DNA of 64,000 nt from Rheinheimera sp. 1928-s (lineage in GTDB: Bacteria > Pseudomonadota > Gammaproteobacteria > Enterobacterales > Alteromonadaceae). Location: NCBI RefSeq assembly GCF_029269265.1, contig NZ_JARIXP010000008.1:62001-126000 (forward strand). The letters are read 5' to 3'. The notes under the pieces are model-generated. The model was not told the origin of the DNA and made no database searches. It was given only the letters and a program-made list of their open reading frames with translations. Numbering within the stretch: position 1 is the first letter of the stretch; each line of letters starts with the position of its first letter. Position numbers and translations under genes: made by a program. This document shows positions 56,397 to 64,000 of this stretch, one piece after another.

Positions 56397-57187
56397 ACCT
56401 GACCTTCTTGCGCCACCACAGCTTTTAACTTATCCAGAATAACCTGATTGGCTTTGGCTACAGTAGCCGGAGGTATCACTAAAGTGGTTTTTAAATCCAT
56501 TTGGGCTTTAGGTAATTCAGACAACGCCAAACGTTCGATACGAGGTTGTTGAATAGGTAAAGTGACGGCTTCGTATAAAATCACCTGATGCTCCAGCGGG
56601 TACCATTGGCTTAGCAGCTCCACTAATACGTCACGATAAGCGCTGCCTGTGGTGAATTTAGCCAACGACTTATCACCAGCTACGCCAATCTGCCATAAAA
56701 TCAGATAAGCGGCAGTGTCTATAGTGCGCTGATAAAACATCAGATTGCTGGCTTCATAATGCTGGCAACCATAAGTGCCGGGGTCTAAGCCTAAATCGGC
56801 ATATAAACAGTCTTCAGCAGAAATACCCGGCTCCATATGGGCCCTATAGCCTTCAGCTGTAGCTTCTTTAATGGCCTGATGCGGCACCCAGGCAAACACG
56901 CCGGGATGGCCATAAAAAGCACCACAAACTTTTTTGCCTGCATGTACTTCAGCCAGCATAGCAGCGACCATTTGTTTATAGGTGATCATACGGGACTGGC
57001 CTTCAGAATAATAAGGCTGCAGGCTTCGCACATCGGCATTCATGCCCTGGATCCAGAGCTCAGTAGTGCCATCAGCCACCAATACAAAAACCACATCAGC
57101 TTGTTCTATATAACTGCGGGATAAAGGACTGATATGAGAGCCCAAAGTCATACCAGTGCCTACACAAACCAAACTACCTTTTTGCAT
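56393..57187 (-). CDS. Split-borosin alpha-N-methyltransferase (SAM/tetrapyrrole methylase fold)
   Basis: A 264-residue stand-alone enzyme; ATG 57187 has AGGAGA upstream. Motifs match borosin N-methyltransferases: GSLVCVGTGM (4-13), PYYSEGQSRMITYKQM (58-73), FYGHPGVF (91-98) and AHMEPGISAEDCLYADLGLDP (116-136). By my alignment from memory Tyr60, Arg66, Tyr70 and Tyr92 fall at OphMA positions Tyr66, Arg72, Tyr76 and Tyr98. There is no fused precursor, so this is the split form as in Shewanella SonM. Expected reaction: SAM-dependent methylation of backbone amides in a precursor peptide. Confidence 0.9.
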   Translation of the reverse strand: MQKGSLVCVGTGMTLGSHISPLSRSYIEQADVVFVLVADGTTELWIQGMNADVRSLQPYYSEGQSRMITYKQMVAAMLAEVHAGKKVCGAFYGHPGVFAWVPHQAIKEATAEGYRAHMEPGISAEDCLYADLGLDPGTYGCQHYEASNLMFYQRTIDTAAYLILWQIGVAGDKSLAKFTTGSAYRDVLVELLSQWYPLEHQVILYEAVTLPIQQPRIERLALSELPKAQMDLKTTLVIPPATVAKANQVILDKLKAVVAQEGQV

Positions 57188-57221
57188 TGATTTCTCCTGC
57201 TGCCACAATCACAGTTGCGAA

Positions 57222-57243
57222 AAAGCTGCCCTCAGGCAGCTTT
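57222..57243 (-). terminator. Attenuator-like hairpin between precursor 1 and methyltransferase
   Basis: A perfect 9-bp stem (AAAGCTGCC/GGCAGCTTT, loop of four) followed on the minus strand by further T residues, 10 bp after the precursor stop. Partial read-through would yield more precursor than enzyme, a common RiPP arrangement. Confidence 0.8.
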
Positions 57244-57252
57244 GATACCAGA

Positions 57253-57489
57253 TTAGCCAACTTTGGCCAATGATGTAATTTCTTCCTGCTCGTCAGTTTC
57301 TTCAGCAGCGTAAACACCACAAACTACATTAGTGCGGGCGCCTAAAACTGCAGCCAGTTGCTCCTGAGAGCCAGCCAGAATAGCAGCGGCTAAAGCCGGG
57401 TCTAACTCTGCTGTCACTGTAGTTTTATCGGCATAACGTAAATTGGCGTCTTGGCCCATTTTTTCCAATAAGCTGATCACTGTAGACAT
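57253..57489 (-). CDS. Putative borosin precursor peptide 1
   Basis: A 78-residue protein. ATG 57489 has AGGA at good spacing; an in-frame ATG at 57516 would add nine residues. It has a helical N-terminal part (VISLLEKMGQDANLRYA at 4-20, then a DPALAAAILAG helix), the block LGARTNVVCGV at 49-59, an acidic stretch (62-70) and a KVG end. It is the nearest upstream neighbour of the methyltransferase, which supports it as the main substrate. The core boundary and the methylated residues cannot be read from sequence. Confidence 0.8.
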   Translation of the reverse strand: MSTVISLLEKMGQDANLRYADKTTVTAELDPALAAAILAGSQEQLAAVLGARTNVVCGVYAAEETDEQEEITSLAKVG

Positions 57490-57617
57490 TTGAATTTCCT
57501 TAATAAATAAGCTCATTACGGGGCATAAATAACATAGCCCGTTCAGGCAACAATAATGTGCCCGTTTCGATACTAACGCTGAGTTTGTACTTTTGACCAG
57601 TTTTATTATGTCTGGTA

Positions 57618-57656
57618 GAAGCGCAGCTTTATCCCCGCCCGCAAAGCTGCAGCTTC
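57618..57656 (-). terminator. Hairpin after acpS
   Basis: GAAGCGCAGCTTT pairs with AAAGCTGCAGCTTC apart from one bulged base, enclosing a C-rich loop, 18 bp beyond the acpS stop. No T-run follows, so termination strength is uncertain. It separates the housekeeping operon from the borosin-like cluster. Confidence 0.6.
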
Positions 57657-57674
57657 AAGTACTAAGGGGATTAA

Positions 57675-58052
57675 TCAGGATTCTAAAATAACTGTCGCAC
57701 AAGCATAAGCCTGTTCGTCGCTGATGGAGAGCCAGACCGAACGCACTTGCATTGAATCGGCCAGCTCTTTGGCCGGGCCTGTGAGTTCAAGTTGAGGGCG
57801 ACCTGAAGGGTCGTTGCTGACAATAAAATGTTGGAAGGAGATACCACGGCCTATGCCGGTGCCAAGCGCTTTAGCTGCGGCTTCTTTGGCGGCAAAACGT
57901 TTGGCGAAATAACGGGCTGGCTGGCCATGAGCAGCTAAGATGTGCTGCTCAGATTCAGTGAGTACCCTTTGTACTAAACGGGGCGAGCGCGTCAGGCTTT
58001 GCTCTATACGCGCAATTTCGATGATGTCGGTGCCTAAACCAACAATAGCCAT
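57675..58052 (-). CDS. acpS: Holo-[acyl-carrier-protein] synthase
   Basis: Transfers 4'-phosphopantetheine from CoA to ACP. The 125-residue protein has the AcpS motifs GLGTDIIEIARIE at the start (metal-binding Asp) and FAKRFAAKEAAAKALGTG near residue 49-66. Its ATG overlaps the pdxJ stop by one base, as in the E. coli pdxJ-acpS order. Confidence 0.96.
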   Translation of the reverse strand: MAIVGLGTDIIEIARIEQSLTRSPRLVQRVLTESEQHILAAHGQPARYFAKRFAAKEAAAKALGTGIGRGISFQHFIVSNDPSGRPQLELTGPAKELADSMQVRSVWLSISDEQAYACATVILES

Positions 58053-58783
58053 TAACGGCGCGCCTCCACCATCAGACGTTTCATTTCAGCCACAGCAGGG
58101 CCTAAACCAGAAAAGATGGCGCGGGCAACAATAGCATGACCAATATTCAGCTCGTACATCTCTGGAATAGCTGCTATAGGCTGCACGTTATGGTAATGCA
58201 GGCCGTGACCAGCATTGACTGTTAAACCCAAGGAAGCGGCATAAGCCGCGGCTTCTGTGATGCGCGCCAATTCTGCCTTTTGCTTTTTCGGATCCGTCGC
58301 TTCAGCATATTGGCCTGTATGAATTTCAATATAAGGTGCACCAGCTTTAGCCGCTGCTGCTATTTGTTTTTCATCGGCGTCGATAAACAACGAGACTAAA
58401 ATATTGTCCTGCTGTAGGCGTAATACTGCATCCTGAATTTTATCGAACTGGCCTGCTACTTCCAAACCGCCTTCTGTGGTCAGTTCCTGGCGTTTTTCCG
58501 GCACTAAACAGCAGAATTCAGGTTTTAACTGAGCGGCAATACCTAACATTTCTTCAGTCACAGCCATTTCAAAATTTAAACGAGTAGCGATGGTTTGGCG
58601 CAACACAAATAAATCGCGGTCCTGAATATGGCGGCGGTCTTCACGTAAATGCACAGTGATACCATCAGCGCCAAATTGCTCAGCCAATAAGGCAGCATGC
58701 ACAGGTTCAGGGTAATAAGTGCCACGGGCCTGACGTAAAGTGGCAACGTGATCGATATTGATACCTAAATAAATGGCGCTCAT
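58052..58783 (-). CDS. pdxJ: Pyridoxine 5'-phosphate synthase
   Basis: Condenses 1-deoxyxylulose-5-phosphate with 3-amino-2-oxopropyl phosphate to pyridoxine phosphate. The 243-residue TIM barrel has [15 protein letters not shown] at the start, [13 protein letters not shown] near 40, a catalytic-type Glu in EMAVTEEM near 73 and [13 protein letters not shown] near 186. It lies in the recO-pdxJ-acpS string. Confidence 0.97.
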   Translation of the reverse strand: MSAIYLGINIDHVATLRQARGTYYPEPVHAALLAEQFGADGITVHLREDRRHIQDRDLFVLRQTIATRLNFEMAVTEEMLGIAAQLKPEFCCLVPEKRQELTTEGGLEVAGQFDKIQDAVLRLQQDNILVSLFIDADEKQIAAAAKAGAPYIEIHTGQYAEATDPKKQKAELARITEAAAYAASLGLTVNAGHGLHYHNVQPIAAIPEMYELNIGHAIVARAIFSGLGPAVAEMKRLMVEARR

Positions 58784-58785
58784 AG

Positions 58786-59466
58786 CTACTTCCTGATCGG
58801 TTGAAATAATGCTCTGCTGGTTAAAGGTTTACTGCCAAGTAAAGGCGCTAACAATAAACGGCTTAACTGTTTGGCGGTTTTTAATACGTCGTCTTGCTGC
58901 CATTGCTGCTGGCCTATAGCTTTAAGATTTTCACCTTTCCAGCCTTTGCCGGAAATTTGCCAGCCTTGCTCCGGCCACCACTGATACAAAGCGCCATCCT
59001 GCAAAGCTTCACCTTCTGAATCGTAATCCCAGTCAACCGGCTGGCCTAACTCGGTCAGCAGGGAGAATTCAAACTGACGTAAACAAGGCTCCAGCTCGTC
59101 GGTTAACAGTTGCTGCAAAGTCTGCTGGTACAACTCAAATAAAGCGTCGGAACCAACGTTTTCCGGCCATAACCGGCAAATCAGCTCATTTAAGTACATG
59201 GCACCAAACAGCTTTTCACCTTGCAGCAAAAAGGCCGGGCCTGCTTCTTCCGCTTTACTGACCGTTTTTAATTCAGAACGACCCAGCAGTTCCAGTTGCA
59301 ATAACTGAAAAGGCTGCAATGACAAACGTTGTTGTTTTTTACTGCTGGATTTGCGGATAACAGCACTGACCCGGCCCAGTTCAGGCACCAGCAGCTGCAA
59401 TAACAACTGCTGTTCCTTAAAAGCGCGGCTGTGCAGAATAAAAGCTGGCCAGCTGCGATTGTCCAT
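58786..59466 (-). CDS. recO: DNA repair protein RecO
   Basis: Recombination mediator that loads RecA with RecR. The 226-residue protein has an N-terminal OB-fold (about 1-80: [19 protein letters not shown], then [12 protein letters not shown]) and a helical C-terminal domain. RecO is poorly conserved; the zinc-type Cys cluster is absent, as in other gammaproteobacteria. It lies 2 bp upstream of pdxJ and 1 bp after era, which supports the call. Confidence 0.93.
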   Translation of the reverse strand: MDNRSWPAFILHSRAFKEQQLLLQLLVPELGRVSAVIRKSSSKKQQRLSLQPFQLLQLELLGRSELKTVSKAEEAGPAFLLQGEKLFGAMYLNELICRLWPENVGSDALFELYQQTLQQLLTDELEPCLRQFEFSLLTELGQPVDWDYDSEGEALQDGALYQWWPEQGWQISGKGWKGENLKAIGQQQWQQDDVLKTAKQLSRLLLAPLLGSKPLTSRALFQPIRK

Positions 59467-59467
59467 T

Positions 59468-60364
59468 TTAGTCTTCGCCGTAACCTAAGCTGCGCAAAGC
59501 GCGCTCGTCATCAGCCCAACCTGATTTCACTTTGACCCAGACCTGCAAAAATACCGGTTGTTCAAATAAGGTTTCCATATCTTTACGGGCTTCAGTGGCG
59601 ATGGTTTTAATGCGTTCGCCTTTTTTACCTATCACCATCTGCTTTTGTGTATCACGTTCGACTAATACTAAAGCAGCGATATGGTAATGTTTTTCTTCCC
59701 ATTTAAAGCGTTCAATTTCAACAGTCACAGCATAAGGCAATTCGTCACCTAAAAAGCGCATCAGCTTTTCACGCACTATTTCAGATGCCATAAAGCGGCT
59801 GCTGCGGTCAGTGACATATTCTTCCGGGAAGAAGAATTCGCACGGAGGTAATTGCTTTTGTACCAACTCGCGCAACGTCTGCACGTTAGTGCCTTTTTCC
59901 GCTGACAAAGGGATGATCTGCTGAAACTCAAGCTGACTACCAAGCCATTGCAAATGCGGCAATAACTCTTCTTTGTCTTTGTATAAGTCGACTTTATTCA
60001 CCACCAACAACACTGGTTTTTTTGCCGCGATCAAACGGTTTAATACCATCTGGTCGTCGTCCGTCCAACGCGTACCTTCCACCACAAAAATAATCAGCTC
60101 TACATCCAGAATAGTGCTGGCGGCGGCTTTGTTCATCAGGCGGTTAATGGCGCGCTTTTCTTCGATATGCAAACCTGGCGTGTCGACATAGACAGTCTGG
60201 TAATTATCCTGCGTGTCTATACCTACAATGCGGTGACGGGTGGTCTGGGGTTTACGCGACGTAATACTAACCTTCTGACCCACCAGCTGGTTTAATAATG
60301 TGGACTTACCCACGTTCGGACGGCCAACTATGGCAACCAGTCCGGCAAAAGTCTCAGAGGTCAT
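59468..60364 (-). CDS. era: GTPase Era
   Basis: Essential GTPase for 30S subunit assembly that binds the 3' end of 16S rRNA. The ATG at 60364, overlapping the rnc 3' end by 11 bp, gives 298 residues like E. coli Era (301). G motifs are GRPNVGKST (G1), DTPGLH (G3) and NKVD (G4), followed by a C-terminal KH domain with [11 protein letters not shown] longer frame up to 60493 overlaps rnc and has no family similarity. Confidence 0.97.
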   Translation of the reverse strand: MTSETFAGLVAIVGRPNVGKSTLLNQLVGQKVSITSRKPQTTRHRIVGIDTQDNYQTVYVDTPGLHIEEKRAINRLMNKAAASTILDVELIIFVVEGTRWTDDDQMVLNRLIAAKKPVLLVVNKVDLYKDKEELLPHLQWLGSQLEFQQIIPLSAEKGTNVQTLRELVQKQLPPCEFFFPEEYVTDRSSRFMASEIVREKLMRFLGDELPYAVTVEIERFKWEEKHYHIAALVLVERDTQKQMVIGKKGERIKTIATEARKDMETLFEQPVFLQVWVKVKSGWADDERALRSLGYGED

Positions 60365-61028
60365 TTTTAACTTGTTCCAATAAAATCCGTGCTGAATCCT
60401 GTTCAGCTTTGCGTCTGGAATTACCAGACGCGATAACAGGAGCTCTGCCCTGCACAGTACAACGCACAGTGAACACCTGATCGTGGTCATCACCTTGTGT
60501 ATCTATCACTTCATACAAAGGTAAAGGTAAACGACGACCCTGCAGGTATTCCTGTAACTGAGTTTTACTGTCTTTTTGTACACCTGGCTGAATATCGGTT
60601 AAACGGCTGCCAAACCAGTTTAATATCCGCTCTTTGCAGGCTTCGATACCAGAATCTAAAAAGATAGCACCCAAAATGGCTTCGACAGCATCAGCCTGGA
60701 TAGATTCACGGCGTAAGCCACCACTTTTCATCTCGCCAGGGCCAAGCCGCAGGTATTCAGCCAGTTCCAGCTCTTTGGCTATTTCAGCCAAAGTAATACC
60801 TTTGACCAAAGAAGAACGCATACGGGTTAAGTCGCCTTCGCGGGCTTTCGGGAAATGAATATACAGAGCTTCGGCAATCACCATGCTAAGCAGAGCATCA
60901 CCTAAAAATTCCAGCCGCTCATTGTGCTCACCTTTACAACTACGGTGAGTCAGGGCTTGTTCGAGTAACGCGACCTGCTGAAACTGGTAACCCAGCTTTT
61001 TCATCAGGCCGCTGACAGGTTTTTGCAT
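60354..61028 (-). CDS. rnc: Ribonuclease III
   Basis: Double-stranded RNA endonuclease for rRNA and mRNA processing. The 224-residue protein has the signature [20 protein letters not shown] near residue 38, a second acidic site in [15 protein letters not shown] near 112, and a C-terminal dsRNA-binding domain (about 153-222). Its start overlaps the lepB stop by one base, giving tight coupling. Confidence 0.97.
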   Translation of the reverse strand: MQKPVSGLMKKLGYQFQQVALLEQALTHRSCKGEHNERLEFLGDALLSMVIAEALYIHFPKAREGDLTRMRSSLVKGITLAEIAKELELAEYLRLGPGEMKSGGLRRESIQADAVEAILGAIFLDSGIEACKERILNWFGSRLTDIQPGVQKDSKTQLQEYLQGRRLPLPLYEVIDTQGDDHDQVFTVRCTVQGRAPVIASGNSRRKAEQDSARILLEQVKNDL

Positions 61029-61951
61029 TAATTAATTTTGCCTAAACGTTCAAAACGCACGCCAACCGGCACCCATGAAGGCAACCAGTTATCCGGGTCT
61101 TCACTAAATTCAAAACTCATCCAGATAAATACCGCTTTACCCACCAGATTTTCTTCAGGCACAAAACCCCAGGCACGGCTGTCACGGCTGTTATCGCGGT
61201 TATCGCCCATCGCAAAATAGTGGCCTTCAGGCACAATAAATTCTTCGATGGCAGTACCTGGCTGTTTGTAATACTGCATTAAATCTTCGGCTTTAAACGG
61301 ATGCTGCAGTATGTCGTGTTTATGCTCGCCAAATTGCTCGGAGTAACGTTTGGTGGGCAATTCGCCATCCATAAACTCGCCTTCAGCCTGCAAGGTCAAA
61401 GGCACTGCTTCTAAACCAGGGCAGGTACTTTTGTCGGCTGCAGCACAAGCAGGCTGGATAAACAGCTGCTTGTTTTTGTAGATAATGCGATCACCAGGTA
61501 AACCCACAGTACGCTTGATAAAATCAATAGTAGGTTGTTCCGGGTATTTAAATACAATCACGTCACCCCGTTCTGGACGACCTGTGGTGATCAGCGGCTT
61601 ACGCCAGACTGGATCTTTGACGTCGTACGAAAACTTCTCCACCAGAATAAAGTCACCGACCAATAAGGTGGGCATCATCGACCCTGATGGGATCTGAAAC
61701 GGCTCGTATAAAAACGACCGGATAATGGTAATGGCCAGAATCAGCGGGAAAATTTCTTTGGCGGTTTCTGCCAGATAAGAAGGTTTTTCCAGCTCTTCAA
61801 TAGCGCTTAATGGCAGGCCACCCGCTGCAGCCGCCTGAGCGGTCGCAACTTTAACTTTACGTTTTGGCGCAAATACCAGTATATCAATCAGCCAGATCAA
61901 ACCACTGACTAAGGTCAATACTACGAGGAAAATTGCAAAATAACCTGCCAT
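61028..61951 (-). CDS. lepB: Signal peptidase I
   Basis: Removes signal peptides from exported proteins. The 307-residue protein has two N-terminal membrane helices (about 3-28 and 65-82) and the Ser-Lys dyad Ser91 (PSGSMMPTL) and Lys146 ([11 protein letters not shown]), the same numbers as in E. coli. The [11 protein letters not shown] box lies near 273. It is the second gene of the lepA-lepB-rnc-era operon. Confidence 0.97.
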   Translation of the reverse strand: MAGYFAIFLVVLTLVSGLIWLIDILVFAPKRKVKVATAQAAAAGGLPLSAIEELEKPSYLAETAKEIFPLILAITIIRSFLYEPFQIPSGSMMPTLLVGDFILVEKFSYDVKDPVWRKPLITTGRPERGDVIVFKYPEQPTIDFIKRTVGLPGDRIIYKNKQLFIQPACAAADKSTCPGLEAVPLTLQAEGEFMDGELPTKRYSEQFGEHKHDILQHPFKAEDLMQYYKQPGTAIEEFIVPEGHYFAMGDNRDNSRDSRAWGFVPEENLVGKAVFIWMSFEFSEDPDNWLPSWVPVGVRFERLGKIN

Positions 61952-61965
61952 AACTACCCTTGTTG

Positions 61966-63765
61966 TTATTTACCGACTTTCAGAATGGCAAGGAAGGCTT
62001 CCTGTGGAACTTCCACATTACCTACCTGCTTCATACGTTTTTTACCGTCTTTCTGTTTCTGCAACAGCTTTTTCTTCCGGCTGATATCGCCGCCATAACA
62101 TTTAGCTAATACGTTTTTACGTAATTGTTTTACCGTAGTACGGGCAATCACGTGTGCACCTATAGCAGCCTGAATAGCAATATCAAACATCTGGCGAGGG
62201 ATCAGCTCTTTCAGCTTTTCAGCCAGCTCACGACCACGGCCCTGAGCAAAGTCTTTATGGCTGATAATAGCCAAAGCATCAACCCGCTCACCGTTGATCA
62301 GAATATCAACCCGTGACATTTCAGAGGTCTGGAAGCGTTTAAAAGCATAATCCAGCGACGCATAACCGCGGCTGGTGGATTTTAAGCGGTCGAAGAAGTC
62401 CATCACCACTTCAGCCATTGGCAGTTCATAGACCACTGCCACCTGACGACCGTGGTAGGTCATATTCATCTGCACACCACGTTTTTCAATACAAAGGTTA
62501 ATGACGTTACCTAAATATTCTTGTGGCACCAGAATATGAGCTTCAACTATAGGCTCACGAATTTCATCAATATTACCCACAGGCGGTAATGCACTTGGGT
62601 TATCGACCATCACTGTTTCACCATTTTTGGTGATCACTTCGTACACTACGGTCGGCGCTGTGGTGATTAAGTCCAGATCGTATTCACGCTCTAAACGTTC
62701 CTGAATGATTTCCATATGTAACATACCGAGGAAACCAATACGGAAACCAAAACCTAAAGCGCCTGAGCTTTCTGGTTCATAAAACAGTGACGAGTCGTTT
62801 AAGCTGAGTTTTTCCAGCGCATCACGGAAGTCTTCGTAGTCGTCTGAAGAAACAGGGAATACACCTGCATACACCTGTGGCTTAATACGTTTAAAACCAG
62901 GTAAAGGCTCAGTGGCTGAGTTTTTCGATAAAGTTAAAGTATCGCCCACTGGCGCGCCTTTAATTTCTTTAATACCACAGATGACAAAACCTACTTCACC
63001 TGTATTTAAAATACCTGTGTTGTTGGCTTTAGGGGTAAATACCCCCACTTTGTCCACTTCGTAGACCATGCCGGTCGACATCACTTTGATTTTGTCTTTT
63101 AACTGAATTTTGCCGTGTTTTACACGAACCAGTGACACTACGCCCTGGTAAGGGTCAAACCAGGAATCGATAATCAGCGCCTGAGTTGGGCCATCCGGAT
63201 TACCTTCAGGGCATGGAATATTGGCGACTATAGTCTCCAGTACATCTTCAATACCTAAACCGGTTTTGGCAGAACACTGCACAGCGCCTATGGCTTCGAT
63301 ACCAATAATGTCTTCAATTTCTTCGGCAACGCGGTCCGGATCGGCTTGAGGTAAGTCGATTTTATTCAGAATTGGTAAGACTTCGAGGTTCATTTCCAGC
63401 GCTGTATAGCAGTTGGCAACGGTTTGAGCCTCAACACCCTGACCCGCATCAACCACCAATAAAGCACCTTCACAGGCCGCTAAAGAACGGCTGACTTCAT
63501 AAGTAAAGTCAACGTGGCCCGGCGTGTCGATAAAGTTTAGCTGGTAGGTTTCACCGTCTTTGGCTTTGTAATGCAAAGTTACGCTTTGCGCTTTAATGGT
63601 GATACCACGCTCACGTTCCAGATCCATTGAATCTAAAACCTGCGCCTGCATTTCACGATCGGTTAAACCACCACAAAACTGGATCAGACGATCCGACAGC
63701 GTCGATTTGCCGTGGTCTATGTGGGCTATGACTGAAAAGTTACGAATATGAGTAATTTTTGGCAT
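61966..63765 (-). CDS. lepA: Elongation factor 4 (LepA)
   Basis: Ribosome-associated translational GTPase, also called EF4. The 599-residue length and [10 protein letters not shown] (G1) near residue 14, DTPGHVDF (G3) near 79, NKIDLPQ (G4) near 133 and the LepA-specific C-terminal domain with [13 protein letters not shown] near 555 identify it. It is 14 bp upstream of lepB and leads the operon in this window; a probable rseC lies further upstream. Confidence 0.98.
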   Translation of the reverse strand: MPKITHIRNFSVIAHIDHGKSTLSDRLIQFCGGLTDREMQAQVLDSMDLERERGITIKAQSVTLHYKAKDGETYQLNFIDTPGHVDFTYEVSRSLAACEGALLVVDAGQGVEAQTVANCYTALEMNLEVLPILNKIDLPQADPDRVAEEIEDIIGIEAIGAVQCSAKTGLGIEDVLETIVANIPCPEGNPDGPTQALIIDSWFDPYQGVVSLVRVKHGKIQLKDKIKVMSTGMVYEVDKVGVFTPKANNTGILNTGEVGFVICGIKEIKGAPVGDTLTLSKNSATEPLPGFKRIKPQVYAGVFPVSSDDYEDFRDALEKLSLNDSSLFYEPESSGALGFGFRIGFLGMLHMEIIQERLEREYDLDLITTAPTVVYEVITKNGETVMVDNPSALPPVGNIDEIREPIVEAHILVPQEYLGNVINLCIEKRGVQMNMTYHGRQVAVVYELPMAEVVMDFFDRLKSTSRGYASLDYAFKRFQTSEMSRVDILINGERVDALAIISHKDFAQGRGRELAEKLKELIPRQMFDIAIQAAIGAHVIARTTVKQLRKNVLAKCYGGDISRKKKLLQKQKDGKKRMKQVGNVEVPQEAFLAILKVGK

Positions 63766-63925
63766 TTTTTCCGCTAAAGCTGCTATCAGGTGGCCCCACT
63801 CTGACCCTTATGGTCACAAACCGGGCGAACACCAAAGTTGATTCAGATAAATTTGCCGCGAATTGTACTCGATCTCGGCATTGGTTGCTATGTGTTCAGA
63901 TGTTACAGCGGATTTCAGCAGAGGA

Positions 63926-64000
63926 TTAATCGGTAATGCGGACATGTTGTACCGCCAGTTCCGGCAATACCGCAAGGATCTCTATTTGCTCTTGCTGTGC
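63926..64000 (-). CDS. 3' end of probable RseC
   Basis: The last 24 codons of an open frame ending with TAA at 63926-63928. The tail (IEILAVLPELAVQHVRITD) resembles the C-terminus of RseC, the membrane protein of the sigma-E (rseABC) operon that precedes lepA in related bacteria. The identity rests on weak tail similarity and position, so no symbol is given. Confidence 0.45.
   Translation of the reverse strand, partial: AQQEQIEILAVLPELAVQHVRITD

Noticed and set aside
56393-57187. Cobalamin, siroheme or diphthamide-type methylase
   Set aside because: The fold is shared, but the PYYSEGQSR..TY, FYGHPGVF and PGISAEDCLYADL motifs are those of borosin enzymes, and no cobalamin gene is nearby.
60365-60493. 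N-terminal extension of Era
   Set aside because: The extension lies inside rnc, has no Era similarity, and the ATG at 60364 gives the normal length.

Overview
This is a chromosomal window from an aerobic gammaproteobacterium. Gene orders such as gppA-rhlB // trxA-rho, mazG-relA-rlmD-barA, lepA-lepB-rnc-era-recO-pdxJ-acpS and ubiE-ubiJ-ubiB-tatABC-tatD-hemB are those of the Alteromonadales and Enterobacterales lineages. The overall protein character suggests a Rheinheimera/Alishewanella-like relative. That genus-level statement is an impression, not a computed result.

Layout. 1-4.5 kb: aa3-type cytochrome c oxidase operon (subunit II with a fused cytochrome c, subunit I, Cox11 assembly factor, subunit III), minus strand. 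4.5-12 kb: lexA with two SOS boxes, divergent plsB, tesB, an EVE-domain protein, two unknown small proteins and a DUF885 lipoprotein. 12-22 kb: a rightward block with a diguanylate cyclase, an AlkC-like DNA repair protein, ubiquinone genes ubiE/J/B, the Tat translocase, tatD, a second diguanylate cyclase and hemB, closed by a long perfect inverted repeat. 22-28 kb: gppA-rhlB diverging from trxA-rho, then an NDH-2 dehydrogenase and a periplasmic binding-like protein. 29-35 kb: pyrimidine salvage (cdd, deoA), an MFS transporter, an omega-amidase/aminotransferase pair facing an MtnB-like gene across a probable MetJ operator, and a LysR regulator. 36-41.5 kb: secreted and small proteins, an ERIC-like plus REP-like repeat, DUF3010, a Na+/alanine symporter, an exported phosphatase-like protein, a VOC protein and folE.

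41.5-44.3 kb is an AT-rich accessory island. It holds a possible HEPN-like protein, a 65-residue disordered protein and a two-TM SLATT-like protein, followed by about 600 bp packed with palindromes. 44.3-53.6 kb returns to core genes: two lipoproteins, mazG, relA, rlmD, barA and one anchored protein.

53.7-57.5 kb is the most notable region. It is a minus-strand cluster that I read as a split-borosin RiPP system. A stand-alone alpha-N-methyltransferase of the SAM/tetrapyrrole-methylase fold carries strong fungal-borosin (OphMA-like) motifs. It is accompanied by two paralogous small precursor-like peptides that share an N-terminal helical region, a conserved LGARTNVVCGV block, an acidic linker and a KVG end. 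A GNAT acetyltransferase is translationally coupled to the methyltransferase, and a TPR-GGDEF sensor abuts the second precursor. A hairpin followed by a T-run between the first precursor and the methyltransferase could set their expression ratio.

57.6-64 kb is the housekeeping block acpS, pdxJ, recO, era, rnc, lepB, lepA, with the 3' end of a probable rseC at the right edge.
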